64,000 nt of DNA from Acidovorax sp. FJL06. GTDB taxonomy: Bacteria; Pseudomonadota; Gammaproteobacteria; Burkholderiales; Burkholderiaceae_C. The translations under genes and the position numbers were made by a program. Shown here in pieces: positions 16,635 through 28,491 of this stretch (positions are counted from its first letter, which is position 1; each line of letters starts with the position of its first letter). The stretch is taken from positions 85,590 to 149,589 of the forward strand of contig NZ_QAJR01000011.1 in assembly GCF_003852545.1 (NCBI RefSeq), in the 5' to 3' direction. Under the pieces are notes generated by a model. It did not search any database, had not been told where the DNA came from, and worked only from the letters and a program-made list of their open reading frames with translations.

Positions 16635-16724
16635 TCCTTCTGATTCCTATTTGACGACCGGGGGCACACCACGCGGCGCAGACCGCAGGCCCCTGGAATC
16701 CCTGCCAACGACCGGAGACAAACC

Positions 16725-17762
16725 ATGCCCAAGTCCGCCCCCGCCATTGCCTTGCCCCCTGCCGGGATCGCCGCCAGCGGCCTCTTCACGCGCCGCCGGG
16801 CCCTCGCCACCGGCGCCGCTGCATTGGGCGCTGCCGCCTGGGGCTTGCCGCGCGCGGCCCGTGCCCAGGGGGATGGCAAACCGTTGCGCGTGATCCTGCC
16901 GCTGTCGGCAGGGTCGGGAGCCGATGGCGCCATGCGTGCCATCAGCACCAGCCTGGCCAAGGCGCTGGGCCAGCCGGTGTTCATTGAGAACCTGCCGGGT
17001 GCGGGCGGCATCACGGGCACCACGCAGATCGTGCGCTCACCCAAGGATGGCTCGGTGATTGGCGTGGTGTCCAACAACCACGTGGTCAACCCCAGCGTGT
17101 ACAAGAACATCCCGTTCGACTCGCTCGCTGACATTGCGCCCATCACCATCCTGGGCGCCACGCCCTTCGTGCTGGTGGCACACCCCGCGTTGCCTGCCAA
17201 GACGGTGCAGGAGCTGATCGCGCTCGCCAAGGCCAAGCCGGGCGTGCTCAACTACGGCTCCTCGGGCAACGGCACCATCCTGCACCTGGGCGCGGCCATG
17301 TTTGTGGACCAGGCCAAGCTCGACATCAAGCACATCCCCTACCGGGGCATGGGCCCACTCATGAACGACATTCTGGGCGGCCAGGTGCAGCTGGGTGTGG
17401 TGGCGGTGGCTCCGGCTGCCGCGCATATCAAGTCGGGCACGCTGCGCGCTTTGGGCGTGACCTCGGCCAACCGTGTGGCTGCGCTGCCCGGCGTGCCCAC
17501 CATTGCCGAGCAGGGTTTGCCGGGCTTCGAGCTGGATGGCTGGATTGCGCCCGTGGCACCTGCGGGTGTACCCAAGGCCGAACTGGCCCGCCTGTACAAC
17601 GGCTTCAAAGCCGCCATGGACATGCCCGAAGCACGCGATGCGCTGATTGCCCAGGGCTACGAGATCCGGCTCACGCCCCCCGAGCCCGCCGCCGCGTTCT
17701 TCCGCAGCGAAGCCGCGCGCATGGCGCAGGTGGTGAAAAACGCCAACGTGAAGATCGACTGA
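16725..17762 (+). CDS. Bug/TctC-family periplasmic solute-binding protein
   Basis: A 345-residue tripartite tricarboxylate transporter receptor. The N terminus has RRRALATGAAALGAAAWGLP, an apparent Tat-type signal ending near ARAQG. The mature part shows the Bug pattern (LRVILPLSAGSGADGAMRAI, NLPGAGGITGT, KPGVLNYGSSGNGT, LGVTSANRVAALPGVPTIAE). Bug proteins bind carboxylates and related small polar compounds in the periplasm. No TctA/TctB membrane genes follow, so it must share a transporter encoded elsewhere. It lies at the end of the lyase/CoA-transferase cluster. Confidence 0.92.
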   Translation: MPKSAPAIALPPAGIAASGLFTRRRALATGAAALGAAAWGLPRAARAQGDGKPLRVILPLSAGSGADGAMRAISTSLAKALGQPVFIENLPGAGGITGTTQIVRSPKDGSVIGVVSNNHVVNPSVYKNIPFDSLADIAPITILGATPFVLVAHPALPAKTVQELIALAKAKPGVLNYGSSGNGTILHLGAAMFVDQAKLDIKHIPYRGMGPLMNDILGGQVQLGVVAVAPAAAHIKSGTLRALGVTSANRVAALPGVPTIAEQGLPGFELDGWIAPVAPAGVPKAELARLYNGFKAAMDMPEARDALIAQGYEIRLTPPEPAAAFFRSEAARMAQVVKNANVKID

Positions 17763-17838
17763 CGGCCCGCTGGTCTGCTGCGCTCCGCCACCGGCCAGCG
17801 AGGCTTATGGCGAGGGGGGCGGGTATCTGGGTTTTATT

Positions 17839-17873
17839 GGCTGCTAGGGCTTGATGGATAAGCGCTAGCAGCT
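17839..17873. repeat. Dispersed palindrome, copy 2
   Basis: GGCTGCTAGGGCTT (17839-17852) pairs with AAGCGCTAGCAGCT (17860-17873) with 12 of 14 positions matching, and is followed by ATTGTTTTAGTAG. It lies between two convergent genes, where an RNA hairpin could help end both transcripts. Confidence 0.75.
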
Positions 17874-17894
17874 ATTGTTTTAGTAGTGCGCACT

Positions 17895-19475
17895 TCAGGC
17901 GCGCGGCGCCGGCAGGGCGTGGTGCGCTGGGGGGCTCAGGCGGAACACCGCCACGGCATCCACCATCTGGCGGGCCTGGCTGCTCAGGCTGCCGGCGGCG
18001 GCGGCACTCTCCTCGACCAGCGCGGCGTTTTGCTGCGTCACATCGTCCATGCGCACGATGGCCTGCGTCACGCGCTGCATGTCCGAAGTCTGCGCGGCGC
18101 TGGCCTGGCTGATGTCTTCCATGAGGGCACTCACCCCGCGGATGGACGCCACGACCTCGGCCATGGTGGTGCCGGCATCGCGCGCCAGGTCCGAGCCCGC
18201 CTGCACGCGCTCCACGCTGGTCTGGATCAGTGCCTTGATCTCGCGGGCCGCCCCGGCGCTGCGCGTGGCGAGATTGCGCACCTCGCTGGCCACCACGGCA
18301 AAGCCCCGACCCTGTTCGCCCGCGCGCGCGGCTTCCACGGCGGCGTTGAGCGCGAGGATGTTGGTCTGGAACGCAATGCCGTCGATCACGCCAATGATGT
18401 CGGCGATGCGGCGCGAACTCTCCTGGATGCCCTGCACCACCTCCACCATCTGCGTCACCACATCGCCGCCGCGTTGCGCCACGGTGGCGCCGCTTTTGGC
18501 CAGTTCGTTAGCGCGCTGCGCGTTCGAGGCGTTCTGCTGCACGGTGGCCTGCAGTTGCTGCATGGACGAGGCGGTTTCGTCCAGCGACGAGGCCTGCTCT
18601 TCGGTGCGCAGGCTCAGGTCGGCATTGCCCTGCGCAATTTCGGCGCTGGCGCTGGCCACGCCCTCGGCGTTGCTGCGCACGCCCGCCACCACGGTCTCCA
18701 GGTTGTCCTGCATGGCGCGCAGGGCTTCGAGCAGGCGGGCCGGTTCATCGCGGCCCTCGACACGGATGCTGGTGGTGAGGTCGCCCGCCGCCACCTTGTG
18801 GGCCAGCGACACCGCCACGCCCAGCGGGCGCACCACCGAGCGTGTGAGCAGCCAGCCCGCGCAGGCCCCCAGGGCGGTCACCAGGGCCAGCGCCACCAGG
18901 CTGCTGGCCAGCGCCCGGTGCGCATCCTGCGCGGCCTGCTGGGCAATGGCGGCACTGCTGGCGGCGACCTGCTGGCTGAGTTCGGTGAGCAGCCTGGCGG
19001 GGCCCAGGTCGATGTCGGCCACGTCGGCATCGCCGGCCGACGGCACGAACCCGAGCGACTGGAACACCTCGAAGCCCTTGCGGTAGCCCTGCGCCATCTG
19101 CGCGTGCGCCTGGGTGAACTTCTGCAGGGCTGCCTTTTCCTGGGCGTCCGCGAGGGTGGGCTCCAGCGCCTTGGCGGCCTCGGCCACGCGCTTTTCGCTG
19201 GCCTGGAACGCGGCCCAGTGCAGTTCGCGCTTGCGCGAGTCCTCGCCGCGCAGCAGGGTGTTCTTCCACTCCAGCACCTGGGTCTTGAACTCGCTTTCCA
19301 TGCGGCTCACAGCGCGCTCCTGGGCCACCCGCCCGAGCACCGTGGTGTCGTAGGTGTCCAGCGTGCGGTACAGGGCCGCGATGCCAAACAGGGCCGCCCC
19401 CAGCAGCAGCGCCAGCACCAGGCCCAGCGCGGCGGCCATGCGTGCGCCGATGGAGTGGTTGGACATTTTCATCAT
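17895..19475 (-). CDS. Methyl-accepting chemotaxis protein
   Basis: A 526-residue transmembrane chemoreceptor. Membrane helix 1 is at about 13-35, a helical periplasmic sensor domain at 36-189, helix 2 at about 190-212, then HAMP ([10 protein letters not shown]-like TRSVVRPLG) and the signalling domain with tip [20 protein letters not shown] and [18 protein letters not shown]. It differs from WspA at the tip and belongs to the common E. coli-like class, so it should serve the flagellar chemotaxis array. There is no C-terminal NWETF-type tether. GGAG six bases before ATG 19475 sets the start. It lies 50 bases after a TctC receptor on the same strand, so the binding protein may present its ligand to this receptor (inference). 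Confidence 0.92.
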   Translation of the reverse strand: MMKMSNHSIGARMAAALGLVLALLLGAALFGIAALYRTLDTYDTTVLGRVAQERAVSRMESEFKTQVLEWKNTLLRGEDSRKRELHWAAFQASEKRVAEAAKALEPTLADAQEKAALQKFTQAHAQMAQGYRKGFEVFQSLGFVPSAGDADVADIDLGPARLLTELSQQVAASSAAIAQQAAQDAHRALASSLVALALVTALGACAGWLLTRSVVRPLGVAVSLAHKVAAGDLTTSIRVEGRDEPARLLEALRAMQDNLETVVAGVRSNAEGVASASAEIAQGNADLSLRTEEQASSLDETASSMQQLQATVQQNASNAQRANELAKSGATVAQRGGDVVTQMVEVVQGIQESSRRIADIIGVIDGIAFQTNILALNAAVEAARAGEQGRGFAVVASEVRNLATRSAGAAREIKALIQTSVERVQAGSDLARDAGTTMAEVVASIRGVSALMEDISQASAAQTSDMQRVTQAIVRMDDVTQQNAALVEESAAAAGSLSSQARQMVDAVAVFRLSPPAHHALPAPRA

Positions 19476-19525
19476 CAGAGACTCCAAAGGTTCTGCAGCT
19501 GGCCCCCGGGGCCTTCGCGGTGGGA

Positions 19526-20548
19526 TCAGGCCTTCAGTTTCAGCAGGTACACCATCACCCGGGCGGTGGTGAGGTCCAGCTCCATGAATTCGGCCAAATC
19601 CTTGCCGGTCAGCCAGGAGGGCTCCCACCGGTTCTGCTTGAGCGTGCGCGACCAGGACTCGTGTTGGGTGGCGGCCTCGATGGCGGCCAGCATTTCCGCC
19701 ATGCGCGCCGGGGCCACCCCCTTGCCCGTGAACACGCCGCGCCAGTTGGCCATGGCGGCATCCAGCCCCTGTTCACGGAAGGACGGCAGGCCAAAGGCGC
19801 TGCGGCGGGACGAGACGCCGATGGCCCGCAGCTTGCCCGCCGCAATGGCATCGCTGAACTCGCTGTAGCCCGACAGGCCCATGGCCGCGCTGCCGGACAT
19901 CACGGCCTCGACCACATCGGCCCCGCCGGGGAACGGCTTGTAGACCAGGCCTTCCGGGTTGGCCTTGGCGGCACGTGCCAGCACGCCCGCAAAGATGTGG
20001 TCCACCCCACCCGCCGAGCCGCCGGCCACGGGCACGGCCTTGAGGTCTGCGCGCAGGGCCTCGGCCAGGTCTTTGGTGGTCTTGATGGGCGACTTGGCCG
20101 CCACGGCCGCCACCAGGTAGTCGCTGGTGAGGCGGGCGATGGGCTGGATCTGCGTCATGTCCACCGCAGGTTTTTGCAGCGCCACGGCGCCCACCATCAC
20201 CATGCCGCCCATGAGCAGGGTGTTGGCATCGTTGCCGTATTTTTCAGCGTACTTGGCCAGCCCGATGGTGCCGCCCTTGCCGCCGATGTTTTCGTACTCC
20301 ACCTGCTCGGCGGCCCCCACGGCGGTCAGCGCCGCGCCCAGGGCCCGGCCGGTCTGGTCCCAGCCACCCCCGGGGTTGGCGGGGATCACGATGCGCAGCG
20401 TGGCGGCCAGCTTGGGGGCCTTGGCGGGCACATTGCGCGCGGCGGCCTGGGCCCAGGCGGAGGTGGCCCATGGGGCGCCGAGCGCACCGATGGCGCCCGT
20501 GGCGGTGGCCCGGGCAAGGATCTGGCGGCGATTGAAAGAGGTCGTCAT
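19526..20548 (-). CDS. Tat-exported TctC-family tricarboxylate receptor
   Basis: A 340-residue periplasmic receptor of the tripartite tricarboxylate transporter family. The signal begins [20 protein letters not shown] and ends near SAWAQA, a twin-arginine type. The mature protein starts [20 protein letters not shown] and has [19 protein letters not shown], then [18 protein letters not shown] and [18 protein letters not shown], as in TctC rather than the Bug group of the 16725 gene. No TctA or TctB genes are near. The next gene on the strand is a chemoreceptor. The start at 20548 is chosen because the Tat signal begins there; longer versions would add a non-signal sequence. Confidence 0.9.
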   Translation of the reverse strand: MTTSFNRRQILARATATGAIGALGAPWATSAWAQAAARNVPAKAPKLAATLRIVIPANPGGGWDQTGRALGAALTAVGAAEQVEYENIGGKGGTIGLAKYAEKYGNDANTLLMGGMVMVGAVALQKPAVDMTQIQPIARLTSDYLVAAVAAKSPIKTTKDLAEALRADLKAVPVAGGSAGGVDHIFAGVLARAAKANPEGLVYKPFPGGADVVEAVMSGSAAMGLSGYSEFSDAIAAGKLRAIGVSSRRSAFGLPSFREQGLDAAMANWRGVFTGKGVAPARMAEMLAAIEAATQHESWSRTLKQNRWEPSWLTGKDLAEFMELDLTTARVMVYLLKLKA

Positions 20549-20855
20549 ACGGTCTTGGGGAAGAAGGGGCAGATCGTTGGGGCGGCCTGCGTGGGGGCAG
20601 AAAAGGGGAGGGGTTCTCCCCCGGCGGGGCCTGGGGCAGGTCTTGCAAGGAAGATTGCCGAACTGCATGGCAGGTTCTTGGTGCGGCAATGGTCACCACC
20701 CAAGCTGTCAGTCTGCTGTCAATGGCATCGGGGTAAACGTGGAGGCATGGGGCCTGCGTTTGCCTCAAAAACAAAACGCCCTGCGCCGCAGGTGCGGGGC
20801 AGGGCGTCAGGGCGGGGCCGACCGCCGTGCGGTCGGCGGGTGCCGTGGTGCTGGC
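20549..20855. other. Intergenic region between TctC and rpoD
   Basis: About 307 bases without a supported gene. It holds the leader of the TctC gene and, at its right end, the terminator of rpoD. No convincing promoter or small RNA was recognised. Confidence 0.6.
20766..20807 (-). terminator. Terminator of rpoD
   Basis: ACGCCCTGC (20776-20784) pairs with GCAGGGCGT (20799-20807). On the minus strand the stem is followed by a T-rich run, placed 50-90 bases after the rpoD stop. It is a standard rho-independent terminator. Confidence 0.8.
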
Positions 20856-23231
<2,376 letters not shown>

Positions 23232-23473
23232 GGAACAACCTCAGAATCAAAAACGGACACACAAAGAAATCGCAAGCGCCACAGATCCCGGCGCGGGTGG
23301 CAGCGCGAAGCTGAACGGTCTTCGCGCTTCGAGGGGAGGCCCTCAGCGGCAAGATGTCTGGGCGATCATTTGGTGTGCAGTCCTTGCGATAAGTGGGCCC
23401 ATCAGCGCATAGGTGCGCGTTTGTCACGGTGGCCCGGCTCGGAGGTGCTGCTGTCGCTCTTGCCTAACCCTAC

Positions 23474-23479
23474 ATTATA
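23474..23479 (-). promoter_or_regulatory. -10 box of a promoter for rpoD
   Basis: A perfect TATAAT on the minus strand about 243 bases before the rpoD start and 15 bases after the dnaG stop. No good -35 box sits 17 bases upstream (TTGAAA is 13 bases away), so the strength is uncertain. It would let rpoD be expressed apart from dnaG. Confidence 0.5.
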
Positions 23480-23494
23480 CCATTTGACGCGATT

Positions 23495-25567
23495 TCAAGC
23501 CGTTGTGGTGTTTACGCCCAACAAAATTTTGCGTTTTTGCTCCAGGGCGCGGTAGCGCTCCAGGGCTGTGGGGTCCTGCGCGGCCTGCAGCATCAGCAGC
23601 TTTTGCTGTTCCGCAATGTCTTCGATGAGCATCCGGTTCAGCAAATCGCGCAGCTCCAGCCGAAGTTCGGCCAGCTCGCCCTCGGTCTGGGCATGCGCGC
23701 CGGTCATCACCTTCACGGCCAGGTCCTCGCATTCGTGCTCGCGCAGGCTTTCGCGCAGCACGGCCCAGGCCAGGGGGCCGTGTTCGTGGAATTGCGCCTC
23801 CAGCCAGGTGAACAGCGGGCCGTGGGGCGAGGGCTGGGCGCACAGGGCCGTGTGGTCGTCGTGGGTCAGCTCTTCCAGAAACGCCATGTGCGACAGCAGC
23901 AGCCGCGCGGCATGGTCGGCCCGGCCCATGGCGGGCGTGCGCGGCAGGCGCGGCTGGGGCGGCCAGGGCGCGTCTTTGCCCTGCTTGCTCCATTTGCCGT
24001 TGCTGCCCTTTTTCCAGTCGCCGCCGCTGTTCTTGCGGAACGGGGGCTTGCCGCCACCGCCGCCGCTGTAGCCGCCACCGCCCGGGTCTCCCTGGCCGCC
24101 AGGCGATCCCCCGCCGCCCACGTACTCGGGCTCGTGGTGGGGTTGCCAGCCGTCCAGGTCGGGGGGCGGCATGTCGCCCCATGGGGGTTCATCGGCATAG
24201 GGATTGGTGGCCGGGGCCTGGGGGCGCGGTGCCGGGGCGGGTGCGCGCGCCGGTTCACGGGCACCGCCGCCAGAATTCCACAGCTCCGACAGGTCGCGCG
24301 CATTGAGCTGGGTGAGTTCGGCCAGCTCGCCCAGCAACTGGCGCTTGAGCACGCCATCGGGCAGGGCCGTCCACAGCGGGCGGGCGTTGCTGGCCATGTG
24401 GGCGCGGCCCTCGGCCGTGGCCAGGTCGCAGCCCTCGCTGGCCGATTCGACCAGGAAGCGGCTGAGCGGCACGGCGTTGCCCACATGCTGGGCAAAGGCG
24501 TCGGTGCCGTTGGCTCGGATGAAGCTGTCCGGGTCGTGCTCAGCGGGCAGGAAGAGAAACTTGATGCTGCGCGTGTCCGTGGCATGGGGCAGGGCGCCAT
24601 CGAGCGCCTTGCGCGCGGCGCGCCGGCCCGCGTTGTCGCCGTCAAAGCTGAACACCACCGCATCGGTAAAGCGCAGCAGCTTGTGCACATGCTCGGGCGT
24701 GCAGGCCGTGCCCAGCGTGGCCACGGCGTTCGGAAACCCCAGCTGCGCCAGGGCCACCACGTCCATGTAGCCCTCGGTGACCAGGGCATAGCCCTGCTCG
24801 CGGATGGCGGTGCGGGCCTCGAACAGGCCGTACAGCTCGCGCCCCTTGTGGAACACCGGGGTTTCGGGCGAATTGAGGTACTTGGGCTTGTCGTCCCCCA
24901 GCACGCGCCCGCCAAAGCCGATGCATTCGCCCTTGACGTTGCGGATGGGGAACATCACCCGGTCGCGGAAGCGGTCGTAGCGCTTGTCCTGGCCCTCTTC
25001 GCCCACGATGACCAGGCCGCTTTCTTCGAGCAGCGGGTCGTCGTAGCGGGGGAACACGCTGGCCAGGCTGCGCCAGCCCTCGGGCGCGTAGCCCAGGCCG
25101 TAGCGCTTGGCCACCGCACCCGAAACGCCCCGGCCCTTGAAATAGCCAATGGCGCGCTGCGACTCGCGCAGCTGGCGGCGGTAGGCGTCGGCGGCTTTTT
25201 CAAGCACATCGCTCAGCGTGGCCTGCTTCTGGCGGGCGGCGGCGGCGCGCTCCTTTTCCTGGGGGGAGATGTCGTCGTCGGGCACTTGCAGGCCCACGCC
25301 CTGCGCCAGGTCCTGCACGGCTTCGACAAAACCCATGCCCGCGTGCTCCATGAGAAAGCTGATGGCGTTGCCGTTCTTGCCGCAGCCGAAGCAGTGATAG
25401 AACTGCTTGGCGGGGCTGACACTGAAGGAGGGCGACTTTTCCCCATGGAAAGGGCACAGTCCCATGAAGTTGGCCCCGCCCTTCTTCAGCTGAACGTAGC
25501 GGCCCACGATGTCGACCACGTCAACACGGGCGAGCAGTTCCTGAATGAAAGACTGTGGGATCGTCAC
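23495..25567 (-). CDS. dnaG: DNA primase DnaG
   Basis: A 690-residue primase that makes RNA primers at the replication fork. The N-terminal zinc domain has Cys38, His41, Cys59 and Cys62 (LCPFHGEKSPSF and FYHCFGCG). The catalytic core shows GRVLGDDKPKYLNSPETPVF, the TOPRIM acidic motif VTEGYMDVV and VFSFDGDNAGRRAARK. Between core and C-terminal DnaB-binding domain there is a Gly/Pro-rich linker of about 110 residues (EYVGGGGSPGGQGDP and more). The start GTG 25567 gives the normal VTIPQSFIQELLARV beginning; an upstream ATG at 25633 would overlap the divergent gene. No clear ribosome binding site supports either. Confidence 0.96.
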   Translation of the reverse strand: MTIPQSFIQELLARVDVVDIVGRYVQLKKGGANFMGLCPFHGEKSPSFSVSPAKQFYHCFGCGKNGNAISFLMEHAGMGFVEAVQDLAQGVGLQVPDDDISPQEKERAAAARQKQATLSDVLEKAADAYRRQLRESQRAIGYFKGRGVSGAVAKRYGLGYAPEGWRSLASVFPRYDDPLLEESGLVIVGEEGQDKRYDRFRDRVMFPIRNVKGECIGFGGRVLGDDKPKYLNSPETPVFHKGRELYGLFEARTAIREQGYALVTEGYMDVVALAQLGFPNAVATLGTACTPEHVHKLLRFTDAVVFSFDGDNAGRRAARKALDGALPHATDTRSIKFLFLPAEHDPDSFIRANGTDAFAQHVGNAVPLSRFLVESASEGCDLATAEGRAHMASNARPLWTALPDGVLKRQLLGELAELTQLNARDLSELWNSGGGAREPARAPAPAPRPQAPATNPYADEPPWGDMPPPDLDGWQPHHEPEYVGGGGSPGGQGDPGGGGYSGGGGGKPPFRKNSGGDWKKGSNGKWSKQGKDAPWPPQPRLPRTPAMGRADHAARLLLSHMAFLEELTHDDHTALCAQPSPHGPLFTWLEAQFHEHGPLAWAVLRESLREHECEDLAVKVMTGAHAQTEGELAELRLELRDLLNRMLIEDIAEQQKLLMLQAAQDPTALERYRALEQKRKILLGVNTTTA

Positions 25568-25626
25568 GCGGTGTATTGTCCGCGTAAACTGTTTGTTACC
25601 AGATATTACGAAGTGGGGCTTTCGGC

Positions 25627-26721
25627 ATGGCATGCATGGCGTGGCAACGGGCGGCAGGCATTGGGGCGCAGCAGACGCGGCGCCGCAGTGTCGCGGCGGC
25701 GCTGTTGGCCCTGGGGCTGGCGGGGGGGCTTGCCGGCCCCGCGCAAGCCGCCACGGTGCTGCGCGTGCTGGCGTGGCCCGGCTATGCGGACCCTGACTTC
25801 GTGGCGGTGTTCGAGAAGCGCCATGGGGTCAAGGTCGAGATCACCACCGTGGCCTCCGACGACATCCTGCGCGCCAAGCTGGCCAGCCCGGACGGCCCCG
25901 GCTTCGACCTGGTGGCCGCCAACACCGCCGAAATCGCGCGCCTGGTGGTCCAGCAGATGCTGGTGCCGTTGCCTGTGGGCAACATTCGCAACACCGCACG
26001 CCAGCTGCCCCGGTTCCGCCAGCTGCAGGCCATTGCAGGCATCACTGCGCGCGGCGAGGTGTATGCCATGCCCTTCACCTACTCCGAGATGGGGCTGGTC
26101 TACGACCGCCATCAGTTCAGCACGCCGCCGCAGTCGATCGCGGTGCTGTGGGACCCGCGCTGGCAGGGCAAGGTGCTGGCGTTCGATGGCAGCAGCCACG
26201 GGTTCTCGCTGGCCGCCATGTACCGGGGGCTGGCGCCGTTTCGCATCGAGCCGGCCCGTTTCAGCCCGCTGGCCAAGGACCTGGTGGCCCTGCGCCGCAA
26301 TGTGCGCTCGTTCTACAGCCTGCCCGAAGAATCGGTGGAGCTGTTCCGCAAGCACAAGGTGGCCGTGATGCATGCCAACTATGGCCAGCAGCAGCTCAAG
26401 CAGCTGCGCGATGCGGGGCTGGACGTGGGCTACGTGGTGCCCAAGGAGGGGGCGCTGGCTTGGCTCGACTGCTGGGCCATCACCCGCCGATCCACCCAGG
26501 TGGCCCTGGCCGCGGAGTGGATCAACTACATGCTTGACCCGGTGGTGAGCCGCGAGTTCACCCGGCGCCAGGGGCTGGCCAACACGCTGGACGAGCCCCC
26601 CGCGCTGTCCGGCGATGTGCCCATGGGCCCCATCGTCTGGCTGGAGCCGGTGGAAGACGAAGCCCTGCGCGCGCAGCTGTGGCAGCGCATTCTGTCGGGC
26701 GACCGGCCTGCCAGGTTCTGA
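25627..26721 (+). CDS. PotD-like periplasmic solute-binding protein paired with a cyclase
   Basis: A 364-residue extracellular solute-binding protein of the spermidine/putrescine (PotD) type. A signal peptide (RRRSVAAALLALGLAGGLAG) ends near AQAAT. The mature part starts VLRVLAWPGYADPDFVAVFE and includes DLVAANTAEIARLV, GEVYAMPFTYSEMGLVYDR, LWDPRWQGKV and KVAVMHANYGQQQLKQL. No permease or ATPase gene is near. Four bases after its stop begins a membrane diguanylate cyclase. That is the arrangement of NspS and MbaA in Vibrio cholerae, where a PotD-like protein carries a polyamine signal to a cyclic di-GMP enzyme. The ligand here is unknown. The gene is divergent from dnaG. Confidence 0.88.
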   Translation: MACMAWQRAAGIGAQQTRRRSVAAALLALGLAGGLAGPAQAATVLRVLAWPGYADPDFVAVFEKRHGVKVEITTVASDDILRAKLASPDGPGFDLVAANTAEIARLVVQQMLVPLPVGNIRNTARQLPRFRQLQAIAGITARGEVYAMPFTYSEMGLVYDRHQFSTPPQSIAVLWDPRWQGKVLAFDGSSHGFSLAAMYRGLAPFRIEPARFSPLAKDLVALRRNVRSFYSLPEESVELFRKHKVAVMHANYGQQQLKQLRDAGLDVGYVVPKEGALAWLDCWAITRRSTQVALAAEWINYMLDPVVSREFTRRQGLANTLDEPPALSGDVPMGPIVWLEPVEDEALRAQLWQRILSGDRPARF

Positions 26722-26724
26722 CCC

Positions 26725-28398
26725 ATGGCCCGCACACGCATGAAATGGGGCATCGCACTTCGCCTGGGGGCCTTGCTGGCCTCGTTCAGCGTTTTTGCGG
26801 CCATTTTGGCGGGCTACTACACCTTTGATTCGAGCCGGGCGCGCCTGCAGGGGCGGGCCGAGCGGGCCCTCCTGGCCACCACGCAGGTGCTGGCGCGCCA
26901 CATGCAGGCCGGCTTTGGCACGGTGGCGCGCGACACCCTGTTCCTGGCCAGCGTGGCGGCACAGGAGCCCGACCGGGGCCGCCTGGCCGAGGTGTTCCGC
27001 GCCAGCCTGGCGGCCCACCCCAGCTACCTGCAGATCCGCTTCATCAGCGCCCGGGACTACGGGCTGGAGCTGGTGCGCATCGACCGCCAGGGCGGGGTGC
27101 CCGTGCGCATTGCCGACGATGCGCTGCAGGAGAAGGCGCATTTCCCGTTTGTTTTTGAAGCCCTGGGGCTGGCTGCGGGCCAGGTGTATATCTCTGAATT
27201 CGGCATCAACCACGAAAGCACCTCAGAGGAGGACACCCTGCCGGTATTCAACATGGCCTCGCCCGTGGTGCAGGGGGGGCAGGTGCGGGGCGTGGTGGTG
27301 GTGCGCGTGGCGGCCGAGCCGTTTCTGCAGAACTTCAACGCCGCGCTGCCGGCGCCCTATGGCTTTTTCCTCAGCAACCGGTGGGGCGATTTTCTGGTGC
27401 ACCCGGACGTGGCCCAGACCTTTGGTTTCGACCGGGGGCAGCGCATCCTGATCCAGGAGGCGTTCACCCCCGTGGCGGCGCTGGTCGAAGGGCGCGCGGA
27501 AGAAGCCGTGCTCAGTCAGCCAGGCACCGACGACGAGGAGGCGCGCGTGTTCTCCTTTGTCCGCATGCCCTTTGGCAACAAGGACGAGGGGCGCTTCATG
27601 GTGGTGGGCCTCTCGCAGCCCCTGGCGGCCGTGCAGGGCGAGGTGGTGGACCTGGGGCGCAGCATCCTCAAGATCCTGCTGGTGCTCAGCCTGGTGGGGG
27701 TGGCGCTGGCGGCCTGGGTGTCGCGCGTGGTCACGCAGCCGCTGCAGGCCATGGCGGCCGCCTCGCAGGCGTTTTCGCAGGGGCTCCCGCATGGCGAGCT
27801 GCCCGTGCTGCGCAAGGACGAGGTGGGCGACTTGGCCCGCAGCTTCCACGATATGGAGCAGCAGATCGGCCGTCAGATCACCGAGCTGAACACCAGCCGC
27901 GACGCCATGGCCCATCTGGCGCACCATGACGCGCTCACCGGCCTGCCCAACCGCCGCATGTTCGAGCAGCGCCTGGCGCAGGGGCTCGAACTCTCGCGCC
28001 GCAGCGGCCGCGACTGCGCCCTGCTGTTTGTGGACCTGGACGATTTCAAGGCCATCAACGACACGCGCGGCCATGCCGTGGGCGACCTGGTGCTGCAGGC
28101 CGTGGCCCGCACCGTGGTCGGGGCCGTGCGGCAGGTGGACACCGTGGCCCGGCTCGCGGGCGATGAGTTCACCGTGCTGTGCGAGAACGTGGACTCCGAA
28201 GAGGCCGCGCTGCAGATCGCGGCCAAGCTGGAACAGGCCTTTGTGCCGCCGCTCGACATCGACGGCCAGCCCTTCCCGGTGCGCGCCAGCATTGGCGTGA
28301 GCCTGTTCCCGCGCGATGCCCAGGATGCGCACACGCTGCTGGCCAGCGCCGACGCGGCCATGTACCGTGTCAAGCAAAGCCATCGCCGCAGGGTTTGA
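26725..28398 (+). CDS. Membrane diguanylate cyclase with periplasmic Cache-like sensor, HAMP and GGDEF
   Basis: A 557-residue sensor enzyme making cyclic di-GMP. Membrane helix 1 is at about 12-33, then a large periplasmic region (34-305) that looks like a double Cache domain (YLQIRFISARDYGLELVRID, FNMASPVVQGGQVRGVVVVR). Helix 2 is at about 312-332 (LLVLSLVGVALAAWVSRVV), HAMP follows, and the GGDEF domain has HHDALTGLPNRRMFEQRL. The active-site loop is AGDEF at 478-482 in place of GGDEF, a variant still found in active enzymes. The inhibitory site R469-x-x-D472 is present. There is no EAL domain. It starts four bases after the PotD-like gene, so the two should be co-translated and act together. 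Confidence 0.92.
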   Translation: MARTRMKWGIALRLGALLASFSVFAAILAGYYTFDSSRARLQGRAERALLATTQVLARHMQAGFGTVARDTLFLASVAAQEPDRGRLAEVFRASLAAHPSYLQIRFISARDYGLELVRIDRQGGVPVRIADDALQEKAHFPFVFEALGLAAGQVYISEFGINHESTSEEDTLPVFNMASPVVQGGQVRGVVVVRVAAEPFLQNFNAALPAPYGFFLSNRWGDFLVHPDVAQTFGFDRGQRILIQEAFTPVAALVEGRAEEAVLSQPGTDDEEARVFSFVRMPFGNKDEGRFMVVGLSQPLAAVQGEVVDLGRSILKILLVLSLVGVALAAWVSRVVTQPLQAMAAASQAFSQGLPHGELPVLRKDEVGDLARSFHDMEQQIGRQITELNTSRDAMAHLAHHDALTGLPNRRMFEQRLAQGLELSRRSGRDCALLFVDLDDFKAINDTRGHAVGDLVLQAVARTVVGAVRQVDTVARLAGDEFTVLCENVDSEEAALQIAAKLEQAFVPPLDIDGQPFPVRASIGVSLFPRDAQDAHTLLASADAAMYRVKQSHRRRV

Positions 28399-28491
28399 GT
28401 CAGCGCCCTGGCGCTGGCTCCGAACACCGTGTTGCCTTCGTGTCAGCCTGTGGGGCTAGGCTGTGTCTTGTTCACCTTCTCGCACCCACCC

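Noticed and set aside
23537-26368. A 943-codon + strand frame over dnaG
   Set aside because: It is antisense to dnaG and runs into the start of the binding-protein gene in another frame. There is no family likeness.
26725-28398. Calling the membrane GGDEF protein inactive because of AGDEF
   Set aside because: The G-to-A change in the first position is found in active cyclases and the other residues and the inhibitory site are intact.
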